The notes under the pieces are model-generated. The model was given only the letters and a program-made list of their open reading frames with translations. It was not told the DNA's origin and did not search any database. From Gordionus sp. m RMFG-2023 (lineage: Eukaryota > Nematomorpha > Gordioida > Chordodea > Parachordodidae): DNA of 64,000 nucleotides. The translations under genes were made by a program, and so were the position numbers. Positions 1 to 13,044 of the stretch are shown in pieces; position 1 is the first letter of the stretch; each line of letters starts with the position of its first letter. The stretch spans positions 3,045,985 to 3,109,984 of the forward strand of contig NC_088776.1 in the NCBI RefSeq assembly GCF_954871325.1. Reading direction: 5' to 3'.

Positions 1-49
1 AGTATTTTTGTTTCAAAAAATTTAAATAAATAAACCTTAGAATTCTTGG

Positions 50-130
50 TAGAATTGTCGTAACCCAGCTGGTAAATGCAATGGGATTCGCACTGGGCCC
101 TTATCAGCATAAGTTCGGCTCCCACTTTCT
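50..130 (+). repeat. Possible tRNA-derived SINE head
   Basis: The stretch at 61-72 (TAACCCAGCTGG) fits the internal A box of an RNA polymerase III promoter. The stretch at 113-122 (GTTCGGCTCC) resembles a B box, and the spacing of about 40 bases is normal for tRNA genes. I could not fold a full cloverleaf with a convincing anticodon arm, so a tRNA-related SINE or tRNA relic is more likely than a working tRNA. No second copy was noticed in the window. Confidence is low because the boxes are short. Confidence 0.35.
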
Positions 131-1754
131 CCACATTTCCGGTTAGGAAGGAATAATGAACCAGGATGATATAATAGAATAACGTTATCTTCATCTCGCA
201 GATTATATTTTGCATAATCTTAACGACCCTTTGCCCAAGAAGATTCAATGACATTTAATTTTATTATATAAAAAAATATTTATTTTTTTTCTTTCAAAAA
301 TTATAATTTAAAATGAAAGATGATTTCAAGAAATATTATTAAATTTATATATAAAAAAATAATTTTTTTTTTGATAAAAAATAATTTTATATATTAGGGA
401 AAAAAAATGTTTTTATTTATATATAAAATTTTATCAATAATTTTTTAAACATATTTTTTTAAAAAAATAATAAAATAATAAAATTAAAATAAAATTAAAA
501 TTAATAAATTAAATAAAATGAAATGAAATAATAATAATTTGAAATAAAAAAAAATAGGTAGTCACTTCTTTGAAAAGGGTTTTTAAGGAAAAAAAATAAA
601 TAAAACAAAAAAAATTATGTCAAGTTGACCACCAAACCTCACTTATTTGAGTATAAAAAGATGAACTATAATTAATTTTTAATATTTTTGCCCTAAAACT
701 AGTAACCATCTATTCTATCAATAAAATTAATCTGAATTTTGTTATTGTAATTAGCTTGGTGGGTATTAAGAGAAATCTTTAATATTTATAAAAAATAATT
801 TGTATTTTTAGCAGTAATTATTTTCCAGCACGTAGTAATATAACAAGTAAGTGTCTAATCCTAAGAAAATTTCAAATATATTTTATTATTTTTCCCATGA
901 AATTTTTAAATCAGTTTTAAATTTGCCCTAAAATTCATGGTGATAAAATATTATAAGGTTAAAAAGTCCAGATTAAGATATTTTAGCCAAATTAATATTA
1001 TGTAAATCTCAATATGGGCTTAGTGTTCATTTATACAAATTATTTGATTTTTTGTAATATTTTAATATATTTTATTTTTATAAATTATAATTTTATAACC
1101 CTTTTAAAAATTATTTTAAAATTAATGTTTATTAATAAATCAATAAAATAATATTATTATGAAGTGAAATTTGAAATTTAAAAAAATACAAAAATGTATA
1201 TCTTACGATTATACGTTAGAGACAATGTGTTATTTTTTTTGACCTTTAGTTCATCGGAAATATATTCTAGCATGTAATAACCTATCTAATGAATTGTAGA
1301 TAATTTTATCGTTAAATTTTTGAGAAAAAAAAATATTCTAATATATATTCAATTATATCTTAAGTTCAAAAGTTAATTGGCAAAATTATCCGAAATTCAT
1401 AGCATATATAACACATTTGTATCGTCAATATTTTTATATTTAAAAAAAAAAATTTAAAAAGAGGGAAAAAAAAATTGATTGTTTTTGCTTCAAGATTTTC
1501 TAGTGTATAGTTATTTGGCATGCATGCTAGGAATATATTGCTGAAAAAATTCAAAAAATTAAATGTCACATAGATTACAATTATTATTACTTTTAATTTC
1601 TTCCAGTATTATCTCCTTAGCTACTTTATATATATATGAATTGAATTGAATTTGATTTGTATGTGTCTATATATTATTAATAATTGTCTTTAAGAGTTTA
1701 TTATATACCTCTTTTAAATCACAAAATTTTTATAGATTTCTCGGATTGATATCT
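131..1754. other. AT-rich DNA without recognised genes
   Basis: This stretch is dominated by A and T runs. The open frames are short and have the low-complexity composition expected from AT-rich DNA. I see no gene, no known repeat family and no RNA gene here. Confidence 0.6.
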
Positions 1755-1960
1755 AAGCCGTGTTAAAACGGCCCGTTTAGAGTCGATTTTTCTAAAAAGG
1801 AGCTCTAACTCAATATTTAATCCAGATAAAAAATTTGACTCAAAGCCTGAATAATTTTTCTCATATTTGGGCACAGAGGTTTTGGATATCTATTTAACCA
1901 AATCTTGAAAGCTTAAGCATCGGCTAAAAAAACTATTCTTTTACAACACAACTTAAGCTT
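1755..1960 (+). mobile_element. Family A hAT-like MITE, old copy
   Basis: The segment carries the family A landmarks in order: GTGTTAAAACGGC near the left end, a CTCAATATTTAATCCAGA block, a short CCTGAA block, then GGGCACAGAGG and CGGCTAAAAAAAC, ending near ACAACAC. It is more diverged than other copies and its ends are not clean, so limits are approximate. There is no coding capacity. Confidence 0.5.
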
Positions 1961-3343
1961 GTTACAGATAAATTGTAAAAAAGAACATTTTCGATATCAT
2001 TTTATTAAAACTTTCCAAGTTTTATATTGTATATACGTTTATCAAGTATTTGTGTTTTTTTTTTGAGGATAAAATATATTTTTGTGTTTTTCACATTTAG
2101 GTGCTAGGGAAATTTTTACTGAATTTTTTCTATATATATATTTCTTACTATATATATGTATGTTTTAAATTAATTAAAAATTCTAAAAGAATCTTCAACC
2201 AATATTTTGTTATAAATTTCGTGGGAAAAATTTTTAAAAAAAAATTTAAAAAAATTAAATTTAAATAAAGAAGATAAAGAAAAATGAATGTAAGGACAGG
2301 AGTGACAAAAAAAAAATAAAAGTTCTAACACGCCTGCTCACTAAGATACCCTTTAATTGGTCACCATATCTTCTTCGTCATTGGCTGAACTGTTTCGAAG
2401 TATATAAATACAGATAAATCGATCGAATTTTTAGTAAAAATCGTGGGTATAGTTCACTTAAAATAAAATATTGCTTTAAAATTGACGTGAGAAGGAGAAC
2501 CAATTAAAACTCTATATTTCGTTCCGTCCAAGGAAGGAAGGAAGGAAGTTTTACATTTGGCCAGAAACAATTTATTTATTCACTTGGCTCGAAGAGATAT
2601 TTATCAGGAATATTGCCAATTTTGCTAAGGGGAAGATTCTTGTATTGGCCACCTTCAATTAGGGGCCACTTAATTCTTAAGGGTGGTAGTATACCTTCTT
2701 AGTAAAATAATATACATTTTATAAATCGAATCGTTTTCTATTTAAGTCATCAAATAAGGGCCTCGGCTTTATTGAATTTAGAGAAATCTGTAGAGGGATC
2801 TGTTGTTTCTTTCTTCCATCAGTTACGCCAACGATACCATAGAGATATAGATTACTGAGAGGTGTCAAACTCCTTCATCCTTTTTCATTTCCGCTTATAT
2901 CGACATACAAAAACGTTTCGTTTCTGATGATTATATATTTTTTTGTTGGATGGAACGTTCCTAGAAATTCGGAATGTTGAGGAAACCTTAATTTCCGGTT
3001 TAAAAAAACGTTTATTTCCTGTTCCTGAACCGTTCTTCAAAAATTGTGTACTTTATTTTTTTCCGAATCGTTTTTAGGTTCATGTTTAAATATATTCCGA
3101 AGGAACTAATACAATCACAGGAGATGAATCGTGCATCATAAGTTTTCACTTAATATAATAGATTCCATGCATTATGTCTAACTCGTTTTTATTATAGTTA
3201 GAGGAAGCAACTACTACTCTGTAACCTGCTAGAATTGTGTAGAAGTAAATATATCTATAGTGATTTATATTAGTTCTGTCACCGGCAGAATAATAGTTAT
3301 AGTTGAAAATATCATATAATCATATACATAAAATATTAATGCA
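1961..3343. other. AT-rich DNA without recognised genes
   Basis: There is a short GGAA run near 2530-2548. Otherwise I see no open frame of note, no RNA gene and no repeat family seen elsewhere in the window. Confidence 0.5.
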
Positions 3344-3411
3344 TTTCTTTCATTCTTTCTTTCTTTCTTTCTTACTCTCTTTCTTTCTCTCTTTCTTTCC
3401 TTCTTTCTTTG
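3344..3411. repeat. TTTC microsatellite, imperfect
   Basis: About 68 bases of TTTC units with several interruptions. It lies directly upstream of a family C MITE copy. The open frame across it is only a by-product of the repeat. Confidence 0.85.
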
Positions 3412-3450
3412 CATTTTTTTGTTTTTGTTTATCCTTAAATATTTATTTTC

Positions 3451-3825
3451 CAGTAGTTGTTAAAAGATACTTTTCAAATGATGAATCTAGATACAGTTAC
3501 ATCGTCTAAAAAAAATATATCTACATACAGATACTATCTATAAAAGAGTATTATAGATACAGATACCAGTGTTGTTAAATGGCTCTATTTTGGCTCTATT
3601 TGAGCCGATTTTTAAAAACGGCTAACTCAAGAGTTTAGCCAGAAAAATATTGCCAAGGCCTTGAGATTTGGCTAATAGATGCCCCACCCTTTATGACATA
3701 TATGAGTAAAATCTTCAGGCTTAGGCTATTTTTTTTCTTGGGTAAATTATTGAGTTTGCCGTTTTTTATTTTAACAACACTAACAGATACCCCATTTTTT
3801 GTATCTAGATACTTTAACAACTCCG
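3451..3825 (+). mobile_element. Family C hAT-like MITE, split by a family A MITE
   Basis: The left end is CAGTAGTTGTTAAAAGATAC and the right end is CTTTAACAACTCCG. These are the inverted ends seen in four other family C copies in the window. The inside carries repeated TATCTAGATAC-like words. A complete family A element sits at 3567-3782 and splits this copy. The flanks TTATTTTC and ATGTTTTC may be a decayed 8-bp target duplication. Confidence 0.75.
3567..3782 (+). mobile_element. Family A hAT-like MITE nested in family C
   Basis: The element begins CAGTGTTGTTAAAT and ends TTAACAACACTA. It is flanked on both sides by the identical 8-mer ACAGATAC (3559-3566 and 3783-3790), a target site duplication of the length made by hAT transposases. 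It contains the family core words CGGCTAACTCAA and TTAGCCAGAAAAATATTGCC. At about 216 bp it has no coding capacity, so it is a non-autonomous element mobilised in trans. Confidence 0.85.
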
Positions 3826-4266
3826 ATGTTTTCTTGAATCATATCTAGTACAAATATCACGTGCTCCCTATAAGTGAGTGTCGAAAGCGGAACGCCCCCT
3901 ACTGCTTCAAGACCAAAATGAGAATGAGACGGGAAAGATGGTAATCAAAATAAAAATGCTGTTGTTTCAGGGTTTTAGTTTTACTAGTTAAGAGCGATTA
4001 TATTTTCCGGCGTTAAAGTTTACGCGGGCTTAATATCTTCAGCTTTTACGACTCCATCATAGCGTAAATCGTCGGCTGAGTCTTATAATGATCTATATCC
4101 ACATATTATTTTTTTCGCGAATTGCATTGTTTTTTTTTCCCCCGAGATATTCAATCATCCTCAACACTCACGATTTAAGAAATAATTCTTTATTTTTTAA
4201 TCTTTACTACTAACCGAAAAAATGATGTAAAATGATGAAAAAAATGAACCATTATTATTTGCCGAA

Positions 4267-4898
4267 TAGTGCTGTTAAATGACACGTATTTTTAATTTTT
4301 TGGGAAGGGAATTAAAGATTATTCTATCTGCTGAAATTATAAGCAATATAAGATTTGCAAATCTAATTTTTAAATAGTTTAAACTTTTTTAAAAAGGGAG
4401 GTATATGTCATTAAATTCATTTTTTCTGGCATCCCCTACCTTTAGGACCTGGCCATAATTTCCCTTCCAAAAAATTAAAAATAGAAGCTGATTTTTTGAA
4501 AACGGCTAACTCATTATTTTATCCAGAAACAATATTACACAAGGCTATATATTGAGGTTGTATCTCTTCTCTCTCTTCTTCTTCTTCTCTTCTCTTCTTC
4601 TTCTTCTTCTTCTTCTTCTTCTCTTCTTCTTCTTCTTCTCTTCTTCTTCTTCTTCTTCTTCTTCTTCTTCTTCTTCTTCTTCTTCTTCTTCTCTTCTCTT
4701 CTCTTCTTCTTCTTCTCTTCTCTTCTTCTTCTTCTTCTTCTTCTTCTTCTTCTTCTTCTTCTTCTCTTCTTCTCTCTTCTCTTCTTCTCTTCTCTTCTCT
4801 CTTCTCTTCTTCTCTATCCATTAGCGAAATATTGGGGATTAGGCAATATTTTTCTTTTTTAAAAAATCGACTCAAAGTAAGCCTTTTTAACAATACTA
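4267..4898 (+). mobile_element. Family A MITE enlarged by an insert and a CTT microsatellite
   Basis: The outer ends are TAGTGCTGTTAAATG and AACAATACTA, both family A. Within it, 4289-4483 is bounded by an inverted pair (ATTTTTAATTTTTTGGGAAG and its complement near 4457), which looks like a second small inverted-repeat element. After the core words CGGCTAACTCATTATTTTAT comes a long CTT tract (4563-4815), then the family A right half. So the repeat has grown inside a MITE. Confidence 0.7.
4563..4815. repeat. CTT/CTCTT microsatellite, about 250 bp
   Basis: A polypyrimidine tract of CTT units with scattered CTCTT interruptions. The frames across it on both strands are pure low-complexity runs (Ser/Phe/Leu or Glu/Arg/Lys) and should not be called genes. 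A homopurine-homopyrimidine tract of this length can adopt triplex DNA. Confidence 0.95.
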
Positions 4899-4935
4899 AA
4901 TGCTAAAATTTTTAAAATTTAATTTTAGAAACATC

Positions 4936-6236
4936 GAAAGGACACTTCCGAAGATCACTTTTGCCGGAGGAGAACCAGACCGAAAATTGGAATTGTGGCG
5001 ATGCCCTTGTGGTGTTTATATATTTTTTTAAAGTAAACTATATTTAAAATTAAGGACATTTGTTATTATTATGTATTAGGTTTAAAAATATGGTATTATA
5101 AATCTCTGGGAATCTTAAAAATATCATCTACAAAGCTATATTAGTTATCCTAAAAATTTTCCATAATTTATTCAATATCAAAATATTTATCATAATTCAT
5201 AATTGTAAAATATTTATTTTATAATAATATAATTTTCTCTTCGTCCGTCTAAAAAAAATAATTTTTTTTTTTTAAATATTTGCATTTTTAAAGATTTTAA
5301 ATATCTAATATTTCTTATCTTCTATATTTTATTTTATTTTATTCTACTCTATTCGTTACGCTTTCTTTTCTTTTCTTTTTTTAATTTTATTTTCATTTCT
5401 TTTCTTATCATTTTTATCATTCTTTCTTTGCTTTATAACTTTCTTTATATCAACTTTCCCATTACACCCTTACAATTTAATGAATATGTTTAAATCTGAT
5501 ATTACCAATAATATACTTATAAATATTATATTATATATTATATATGTAATCTTTTTTTTTCAACGATAAAATAAAAATATATTTATTATTTTATTTTAAT
5601 ATATATGCAAATTTCAAACAAATAATTTTTTTTAAAGAAATATTGAAAAAAAAAAAATAAAAAATATATATATATTATAATATTAATAATTCTTTATAAT
5701 AAATAATTTTTAAAGTCAATTTTAATCCACAAAAACCCGACAAAATATTTACTCTAACACTTTAAATGATAGAGTAATCCATAGTTGGGCACGACAGGGA
5801 TTCTAGATCTTTATTTTTTTTAAAGTATCTTAGATACAGATACAAGTATTTTATTTAAAAAAAAACTCAAAAGTATTTGCCTGAAAGATATCGATATTTT
5901 AGCCACCCACTCCTGCTCATTACTTTAAAAAAAAAAATTTCAACCCTCCCGCCACCCGCCGAAAGTTGAAAATATTTAAAAAATACCCGACCATGCCCAT
6001 ATAAAGTATGGGCGGGCGTGAGCGGACGGGCGAAAAACCGGCTTTATATTTATTCCTTTCTGCAACAATAAGCTGGAAAGTTGATGAGATTTGTCGATAT
6101 AAAAAAATCCTTTAGTTTCACAAAAAAAAATAAAATTTTTAATATCATCGCTTTCCCAACCCAACTGCTATAAAGAAATTGTGTATGACCACACAATTAA
6201 GAGTGGGAACGGGGTGTGATGTACAAATCAACTAGC
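4936..6236. other. AT-rich DNA without recognised genes
   Basis: Mostly A/T runs. A short element-like patch at 5768-5890 carries AGTTGGGCA followed by TATCTTAGATACAGATAC words, similar to pieces at 7100-7215 and 8241-8345. No gene or RNA gene is seen. Confidence 0.5.
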
Positions 6237-6465
6237 TGAATTCTTTCTTTCTTTCTTTCTTTATCCATTCCCCAAATTGCTTGTTTTTATACCAAAGTAT
6301 ACTGTGTCCAAAGGAATAATTTAAAATACCGGATATACTTTATTCAATCTTAATGAAATAAGATGATAATAATTCAAGTGATTGATGGACAAGAAATCAT
6401 AAAAATTGTATTAGGAAGAGTTGTTTAAAAGACACTTTATTAATGATTCTAGATATTATCGTCTT

Positions 6466-6555
6466 AAAACATATCTAGATGCAGATATTTTCTGTAAAAG
6501 AGTATTATAGATAAAGAAATCACATTTTTTGTATCTCGATACCTTAACAACTCTA
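6466..6555 (+). mobile_element. Family C MITE fragment
   Basis: The stretch keeps the words ATATCTAGATGCAGATATTT, AAAGAGTATTATAGATA and a right end CCTTAACAACTCTAAT, matching the second half of the family C copy at 3451-3825. The left end is missing. Confidence 0.6.
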
Positions 6556-6645
6556 ATATTATGTAATTTGAACATAACAGTCAAATTGGTATGCCAAATA
6601 TATAATGATCATCATGAATATTCATTTGAAAATATGAAAAAGGCA

Positions 6646-6982
6646 AATGACATATATAATACCTAGACTGACGATTCATTCATTAAAAGTGTACATCAAA
6701 TGCAAATCAGCTGGAGACGCCATCTTGGTTACACTGATCGTTATTAAAATTTTAAACGAGAATCTAATTTATTCCTATATCTGATGCAAACTTTATTTAA
6801 AGAATTACCGGATCATCGAGATAATAAGAAAGTAAGTTATCAATTTAATATTAGTTTTTAACATGAAAATAATTACCATATGTGTTACCAAAATGGCGGA
6901 TCCAGCTGATTTGCTTTTTAACGACGCTTAAAAATGCAATATTACGAATGCGCTGTCAGTCAGGGTATCATTATATGTCATT
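6646..6982 (+). mobile_element. Family B MITE, complete copy
   Basis: The copy begins AATGACATATATAATACC TAGACTGACG and ends with the inverted form GGTATCATTATATGTCATT. Core landmarks are GCAAATCAGCTGGAGACGCC, CGATAATAAGAAAG-like words and CCAAAATGGCGGATCC. The inner halves are themselves partly complementary (CAGCTGATTTGC against GCAAATCAGCTG). There is no coding frame. At least five further copies lie in this window. Target duplication length is unclear, so I do not assign a superfamily. Confidence 0.8.
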
Positions 6983-7083
6983 AGAAAAAGGTAAGAAAGA
7001 AAGAAAAAAACGGTATCAAAAATAAAGGTTGATAGTGAAAAGTGAAATTTGTTTTTGAAAAATACAAATATTATAAAAAATAA

Positions 7084-7215
7084 AAAGTATCATAGATGCG
7101 CAGAAATAGGTTTCCTATTCTAATAATGCTAAAAAGATACTGAGTACAAGATACAGATACAAAAAAAGGATCTTATGTTTTAAGTTACATTATTCACCGT
7201 TATTGCCCAACTCTA
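7084..7215 (-). repeat. Short repeat, inverted partner at 8241
   Basis: On the minus strand it reads AGAGTTGGGCAATAACGGT followed by a diverged version of the sequence at 8241-8345. The two copies face each other in inverted orientation about 1 kb apart. They could be ends of one element or two separate MITE pieces. Confidence 0.5.
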
Positions 7216-7795
7216 TTATCATCGAGCTCTAAAAAGAAATATATATATAAGAGACAGCTGCGAATCCGTTTCTAAAACCAGACTTGACCAGAACCAGAAT
7301 TTAATTTTTTTTTTCTTCTAGTCAACCTGGAAATAGGCTGTGCAGAAATTATAATCACGTGAGGGATCATCTGATAAAACATTGGTTTTTCTTTGTATTT
7401 TAGATATTTAAAAACATGGTCTTCCAGTCCATAAAAGTCAAGTCTGAAAAATTTTAAAAATAAACTCGGTCTGGGGTCTGGGTTAAAATGGGTTTGAGGG
7501 TAACTGAATTATAGGGTTATATTATATACGACGCTCAGGCTGCAGCTACCCTAGCAACCAGGGCAGTTATTATCTCACAATACCGAAAAATAATCTTAAG
7601 ACAGCCTTGACCCATCTGTTTTTTTTTCAGTGAACATTTAAAGCAGGTACGATAAAGAATCCTTTTATTCAACTTCAATTTAAAAGTAGTTGTTTGTCGC
7701 AAAAACCATGACCAACATCAGGGAATTTACCCAAATCTAAATTAGAGGTCCAGAACAAACCTGGGTTCCCTTCATAACTTAGAAGAAGAAAAAAA

Positions 7796-7865
7796 CTAGG
7801 AATCAGAGTCTCGAATCTTCTCCTAAGATACTAGGAATCAGAGTCTCGAATCTTCTCCTAAGATA
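7796..7865. repeat. Tandem duplication, 2 x 35 bp
   Basis: The unit starting CTAGGAATCAGAGTCTCG is present twice in direct succession (7796-7830 and 7831-7865) with no difference seen. It looks recent. Confidence 0.85.
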
Positions 7866-7972
7866 TACAGAATCCGGAAGCCATTTTAAAAATTTATTTC
7901 TCATAAGGAATTAATTTAGTTTACCAATTTAGTTAACGCGTTCCGTTCATTGTTGTTATCAAAAAAGGTATA

Positions 7973-8231
<259 letters not shown>

Positions 8232-8240
8232 AAAAATTCT

Positions 8241-8345
8241 AGAGTTGGGCAATAACGGTAAATATTGTAACTAAAACCCAAGATACTTTTGTATATTATA
8301 CTTTGTATCTTTTTCATCTATGATACTTTAATTTTTTATATTTTT
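8241..8345 (+). repeat. Short repeat starting AGAGTTGGGCAATAACGGT
   Basis: The inverted partner of 7084-7215. Shared words include AGAGTTGGGCAATAACGGT, AACCCAAGATAC and TTTGTATCTTTTT. The TTTC microsatellite abuts its left side. Confidence 0.5.
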
Positions 8346-9550
8346 GTTTTTTAAAAAAAAACATGATTATAGGACATAGAAATTCAAAATTAGTTTGACA
8401 TTGATTGAACAAGAAACGAACACCGAATTCTTAAACTAATTTAGCCAGTCTAAGACGATGTCGTTTGATATCGATTTTTTGTAGAATGTTCATTTCTTTT
8501 AGTAAGAACCCTAGAATATTCGGGAAACCGCGCGGATAATTTATGAACCGGAAGCAGAAATCAGAATACTCAGAAGCCAGAAACAGGAATAACTTTCAAT
8601 AGGCGTAAATCTCGGATCCAAATATTATTACTGATCCTACTTTGAGCAGGCCTCGGTTTTTTCTATGCAACATATTCTCTGGAAACGACAACTAGAAGTT
8701 CACTATCATTAAAACTCTAGACAAACTACTCGAATTACTTATAATCTTGCTGCAAATGACGATGACGATTTCACAATCTAAATCATTTGTGTTGTATTTA
8801 TTATGTTTTATTAACATATATAACTCAAGTAAATTATATAGGTATATACAAACATTTTAATATAACTTTATTATCTGGTTGCAATAAGAAGTTCCTATAA
8901 ATATATCATGGTGTCTTATAGGATGTACAGATTGAAACTTATTTTATAAAATTAATTTCTCTCTTTGTATGTAACGTTGTTTTAGAAAATACACTTTGTA
9001 ATGATAACAATAATAAATTTAATTTTGTATAGGAGAAAATATGAAAATAATTTAACAATTTAAAGGCCAGATGGGTTAACCTAAAAGAAAATTTATTGAC
9101 CAAAAATATGTAATTTTTTTTTAAAAACACACATTTAAAATTTAAAATTTATTATACATTTATTTTGCATTTATATTACAAAAAATTATTGTAATTATTT
9201 CAAATTATAATAAAATTTTTATAATTTTTTTTTAAAAAAATTTATTTTTCAGCCTATTTTATTTTGTTGTCCAAATTTAAAAAAAAGTTAATTATTTTAT
9301 AAGCTACCCATGCGTAAATATTGATAATATTTTTATTTAATTTTTTTTTTTAAATTAAATATATTTTATAAATGAAAATAAAAAGGAAAAAGAGAATAAA
9401 AAGAATGGAAATAAGAAAAGAAAAGAAAAGATAAGAAAAGATAAGAAAAGAAAAGAAAATAAGAAAAAGAAAAAAATATTGATCTTTCACAGATTAATTT
9501 CTAATGATTATACATATTCCTTTTAGTTAGTGTCATTAAAATGTCTCAAT
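8346..9550. other. AT-rich DNA without recognised genes
   Basis: A purine-rich patch of AAAAG and AAGAT units lies at 9372-9474. Otherwise there is no supported feature. Confidence 0.5.
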
Positions 9551-9748
9551 TTTTTTTAAAAAAATGGTTAAACCCCAATACTTTTAGGCCATTAATATTA
9601 CCGCGAGCCTGAAGTTTTGGCTCTTAGATGGGAAAAGAGGTGTGGACATATATTAAAGAAATCCTTAGATTAGTATAGCATTTTTATAGCTAAAATATTG
9701 GGTTTACCCCCTTTATTTAAAATTGAGCCGTTTTAACAAACACTGACC
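9551..9748 (+). mobile_element. Family A MITE, left end eroded
   Basis: The core words GCGAGCCTGAAG, CTTAGATGGGAAAAGAGG and GCTAAAATATTGGGTTTACC are in family order, and the right end is TTTTAACAAACACTG. It is followed within ten bases by another family A copy in the same orientation. Confidence 0.65.
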
Positions 9749-9756
9749 TTTTATCT

Positions 9757-9945
9757 AGTGTTGTTGAACGGCTAGCTCAATATTTATCCAGAAAAATATC
9801 ATGCAAACCCTAAAGACTCTGCTCGTAGATGGCACACAGGATTGAACATCTGTTAGCGAAATCTCGAAGCTTGGGTAATATTTTCCTGGCTATAATATTG
9901 AGTTGGCCCTTTTTAAAAGTCAGCTGAAATCGAGCAGTTTAACAA
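9757..9945 (+). mobile_element. Family A MITE, second of a tandem pair
   Basis: It starts CTAGTGTTGTTGAACGGC and ends AGTTTAACAAACGGTG. The flanks ACCTTTTAT and ACCTTTTAG suggest an 8-bp target duplication, so the second copy seems to have inserted beside the first one. Confidence 0.75.
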
Positions 9946-10036
9946 ACGGTGACCTTTTAGCCATGGTTTTTTAAAAAAAAAAAATCATTTAAAACATATG
10001 GGGGAAAAATAAGATTAATATAAACTTGTCAAAATC

Positions 10037-10379
10037 GATGAACATATAATAATACCCCATGGAGTGACAGATGCATCCATCAAAAAGTGTCATGGACGAA
10101 AAACAGCTGGGGACGCCATTTTGATTATCCCATAATCTTTATTTAAAAAAAAAAATTTGAAACGAGAGGACAATTTATTTCCTATGACTGACGCAAACTT
10201 TATTAAAGATTTTGCCCTATCATCGAGATAATAAGGAAACGAGTTATTATCATTTTAATAATAATAATTTTTAAAATAATTACTATTACGAGTTACCAAA
10301 ATGGCGGGTACAGCTGATTCGCATTCGACGACGCTTTACGAATGCGTCGTCAATCGTTTAGGTGTTATTATAGGTCATT
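10037..10379 (+). mobile_element. Family B MITE, diverged copy
   Basis: The order of landmarks matches other family B copies: ATATAATAATACC near the left end, CAGCTGGGGACGCCATTTTG, CATCGAGATAATAAGG, CCAAAATGGCGGGTACAGCT and a right end GGTCATTG. Single-base and short indel differences are frequent, so this copy is older. Confidence 0.75.
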
Positions 10380-12373
10380 GGTCGAAACGTTGACTTATGA
10401 TTTCCTTGTGAGAGCAAAGATCAATGAATCCTTTAGGAACGCCAATTAAATGCGGATATCTCGTGTGATTGGATGAAATAAAGAGAGAGAAAATGAGCGA
10501 ATCCTTGTAGGAAACGTTTATAAATATATATTTATTCCGATGCGAGCAAAATGAAAATAAATAACTCTAGAAGGATTTTATGTGCTGATCACTCCTAACC
10601 TGAATATATATTTCATCTTTTAAAATAACCATAGAAGAAATATCGCTATACACTACATTGCACACATAAAAAAAAAAGATCCCAAAATGGAACTTTTATC
10701 AGGCCCCGGAAATATTATTTTTAAAATTTAAAAAAAACCCATAAATTTTTGTAAACATTATTTTTAGGAGTTATTAGTATACGTTAAGAAAAAAAATAGG
10801 ATCCAATAAGAATCTAGCTAAGTGACTCTTATGGAGTAAAACAGTGTAATGATCAAATCAAGAAGATATAAAAATATATTATATTATGATATAATTACAA
10901 AATAATATGGTTTGGGATATTATTTGAGTTGTTGTGTGCCGCTAAGGTTATTAGACTTAAACCGACCTGTTTAGTTATGAATAGATTTATGCCGGGGGTG
11001 GGGGGGTACGAAAATAATGCAGATAATGCAAATTTTTTCAAAAAAAAAGACAAATTTTCTCTTATTATTTTGCGTATATGGAGACATAGAAAGCCATTTA
11101 TTATAATATCTAAATATTTCCTATATATATATATACCAACTAAACAAAAAAAACCAATATTACAAATCATTTTTCAAATCTAACTTAATTTACATAATCA
11201 CATTTTATATATATATTATTTTTTTTGATATATATTCCATTTTCAGTCACTGAAAATGCCATAATAATCTGATATATTGGGGAAAAAATTCGATATTATT
11301 TTCCAATCAATCAATCATTCATTTTTTTTATAACCAATAAAACGATACCCTCCCATCACCAACCAAACAAACATCAAATCTTTTGCCAAATTCCAACTGA
11401 ATTTCTATATAATAAAATATATTTTAAACTTATTTATCATTAATTCCAGTTTCTACTTTCACTCAACATTTTAAGCTTAGATTTTTGGTTATTTTTTTTT
11501 TGGTAATAATTCATATATATAAAAAATTTCATAAATAATAATATTTTTTTTTTTAAATAATAATAAACTCCCAACATGAAACGCTAGAAAATTTGTAAAA
11601 AATATATATGTTTTTTTTTTCTTGGAAAAATTGAAAAGCATTTAATAACATATAAAATTAGAAGTATTTAATGTATTTAATGTAATATATATATATACCT
11701 TTATTGATTTTTTTTGTTACCTTTCCTTGTACTAAAATTTATTTTAAAAAATAATAAGAAAAAAACCAAAGGTATAAATACAAAAAAATTATTATCATCC
11801 ACATCATATATAAATGATAATAGGATTTATAAAAATTCCCCCCCCCGGACAAATATACCCCGGATTAAATTACCCCAATTCATAATTAGACAATCAGTAA
11901 CCACTCCCAAATAAATTATGACTGACTTTTAAGCACCCCATTCTCTAAATGTTAATGAGTTAGCGAAGATGATGAGTTAGTTTTTTTTCTAGAAAATTTC
12001 CAGACCCGTATTGAACTTCTTAGACTATCCCGCAACTGAAACAAAAACCTAAGTATCTCTAACCAAATTCTTCCTAGATTAATGATCGCGCCTTGACAAA
12101 TGGAGGTGTCCTAGGAGAGAGAAAAAAAATACCGAAAAAAAACATCTTTAATTTTTCTTGAACACGATTCTTAAAAACAAATTTTTTGTTAATAATTTCA
12201 AACTTCAGGATACTTCATTTTTTTTATAGGTTAGTAAGGGAAAAAGCACGCGCATGCGCAAGATATCGCTGTGGGGTCGGAGGAGGAAGGGGAGGATAAT
12301 TTATTAGTAAAAATTATTCCAGGAGTCATTTGAGAATAACTCAAGTTTCATAGATTTATTAAGACTCAGTGAC
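10380..12373. other. No recognised genes
   Basis: AT-rich sequence with short G and C runs near 10,997 and 11,840. The open frames at 10,929-11,183 and 11,714-11,914 have low-complexity composition and no family resemblance, and I do not call them genes. Confidence 0.5.
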
Positions 12374-13035
<662 letters not shown>

Positions 13036-13044
13036 ATGGTTCAT

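Noticed and set aside
50-130. A genuine tRNA gene
   Set aside because: A and B boxes are visible, but the acceptor stem and anticodon arm do not pair well. Listed only as a possible SINE head.
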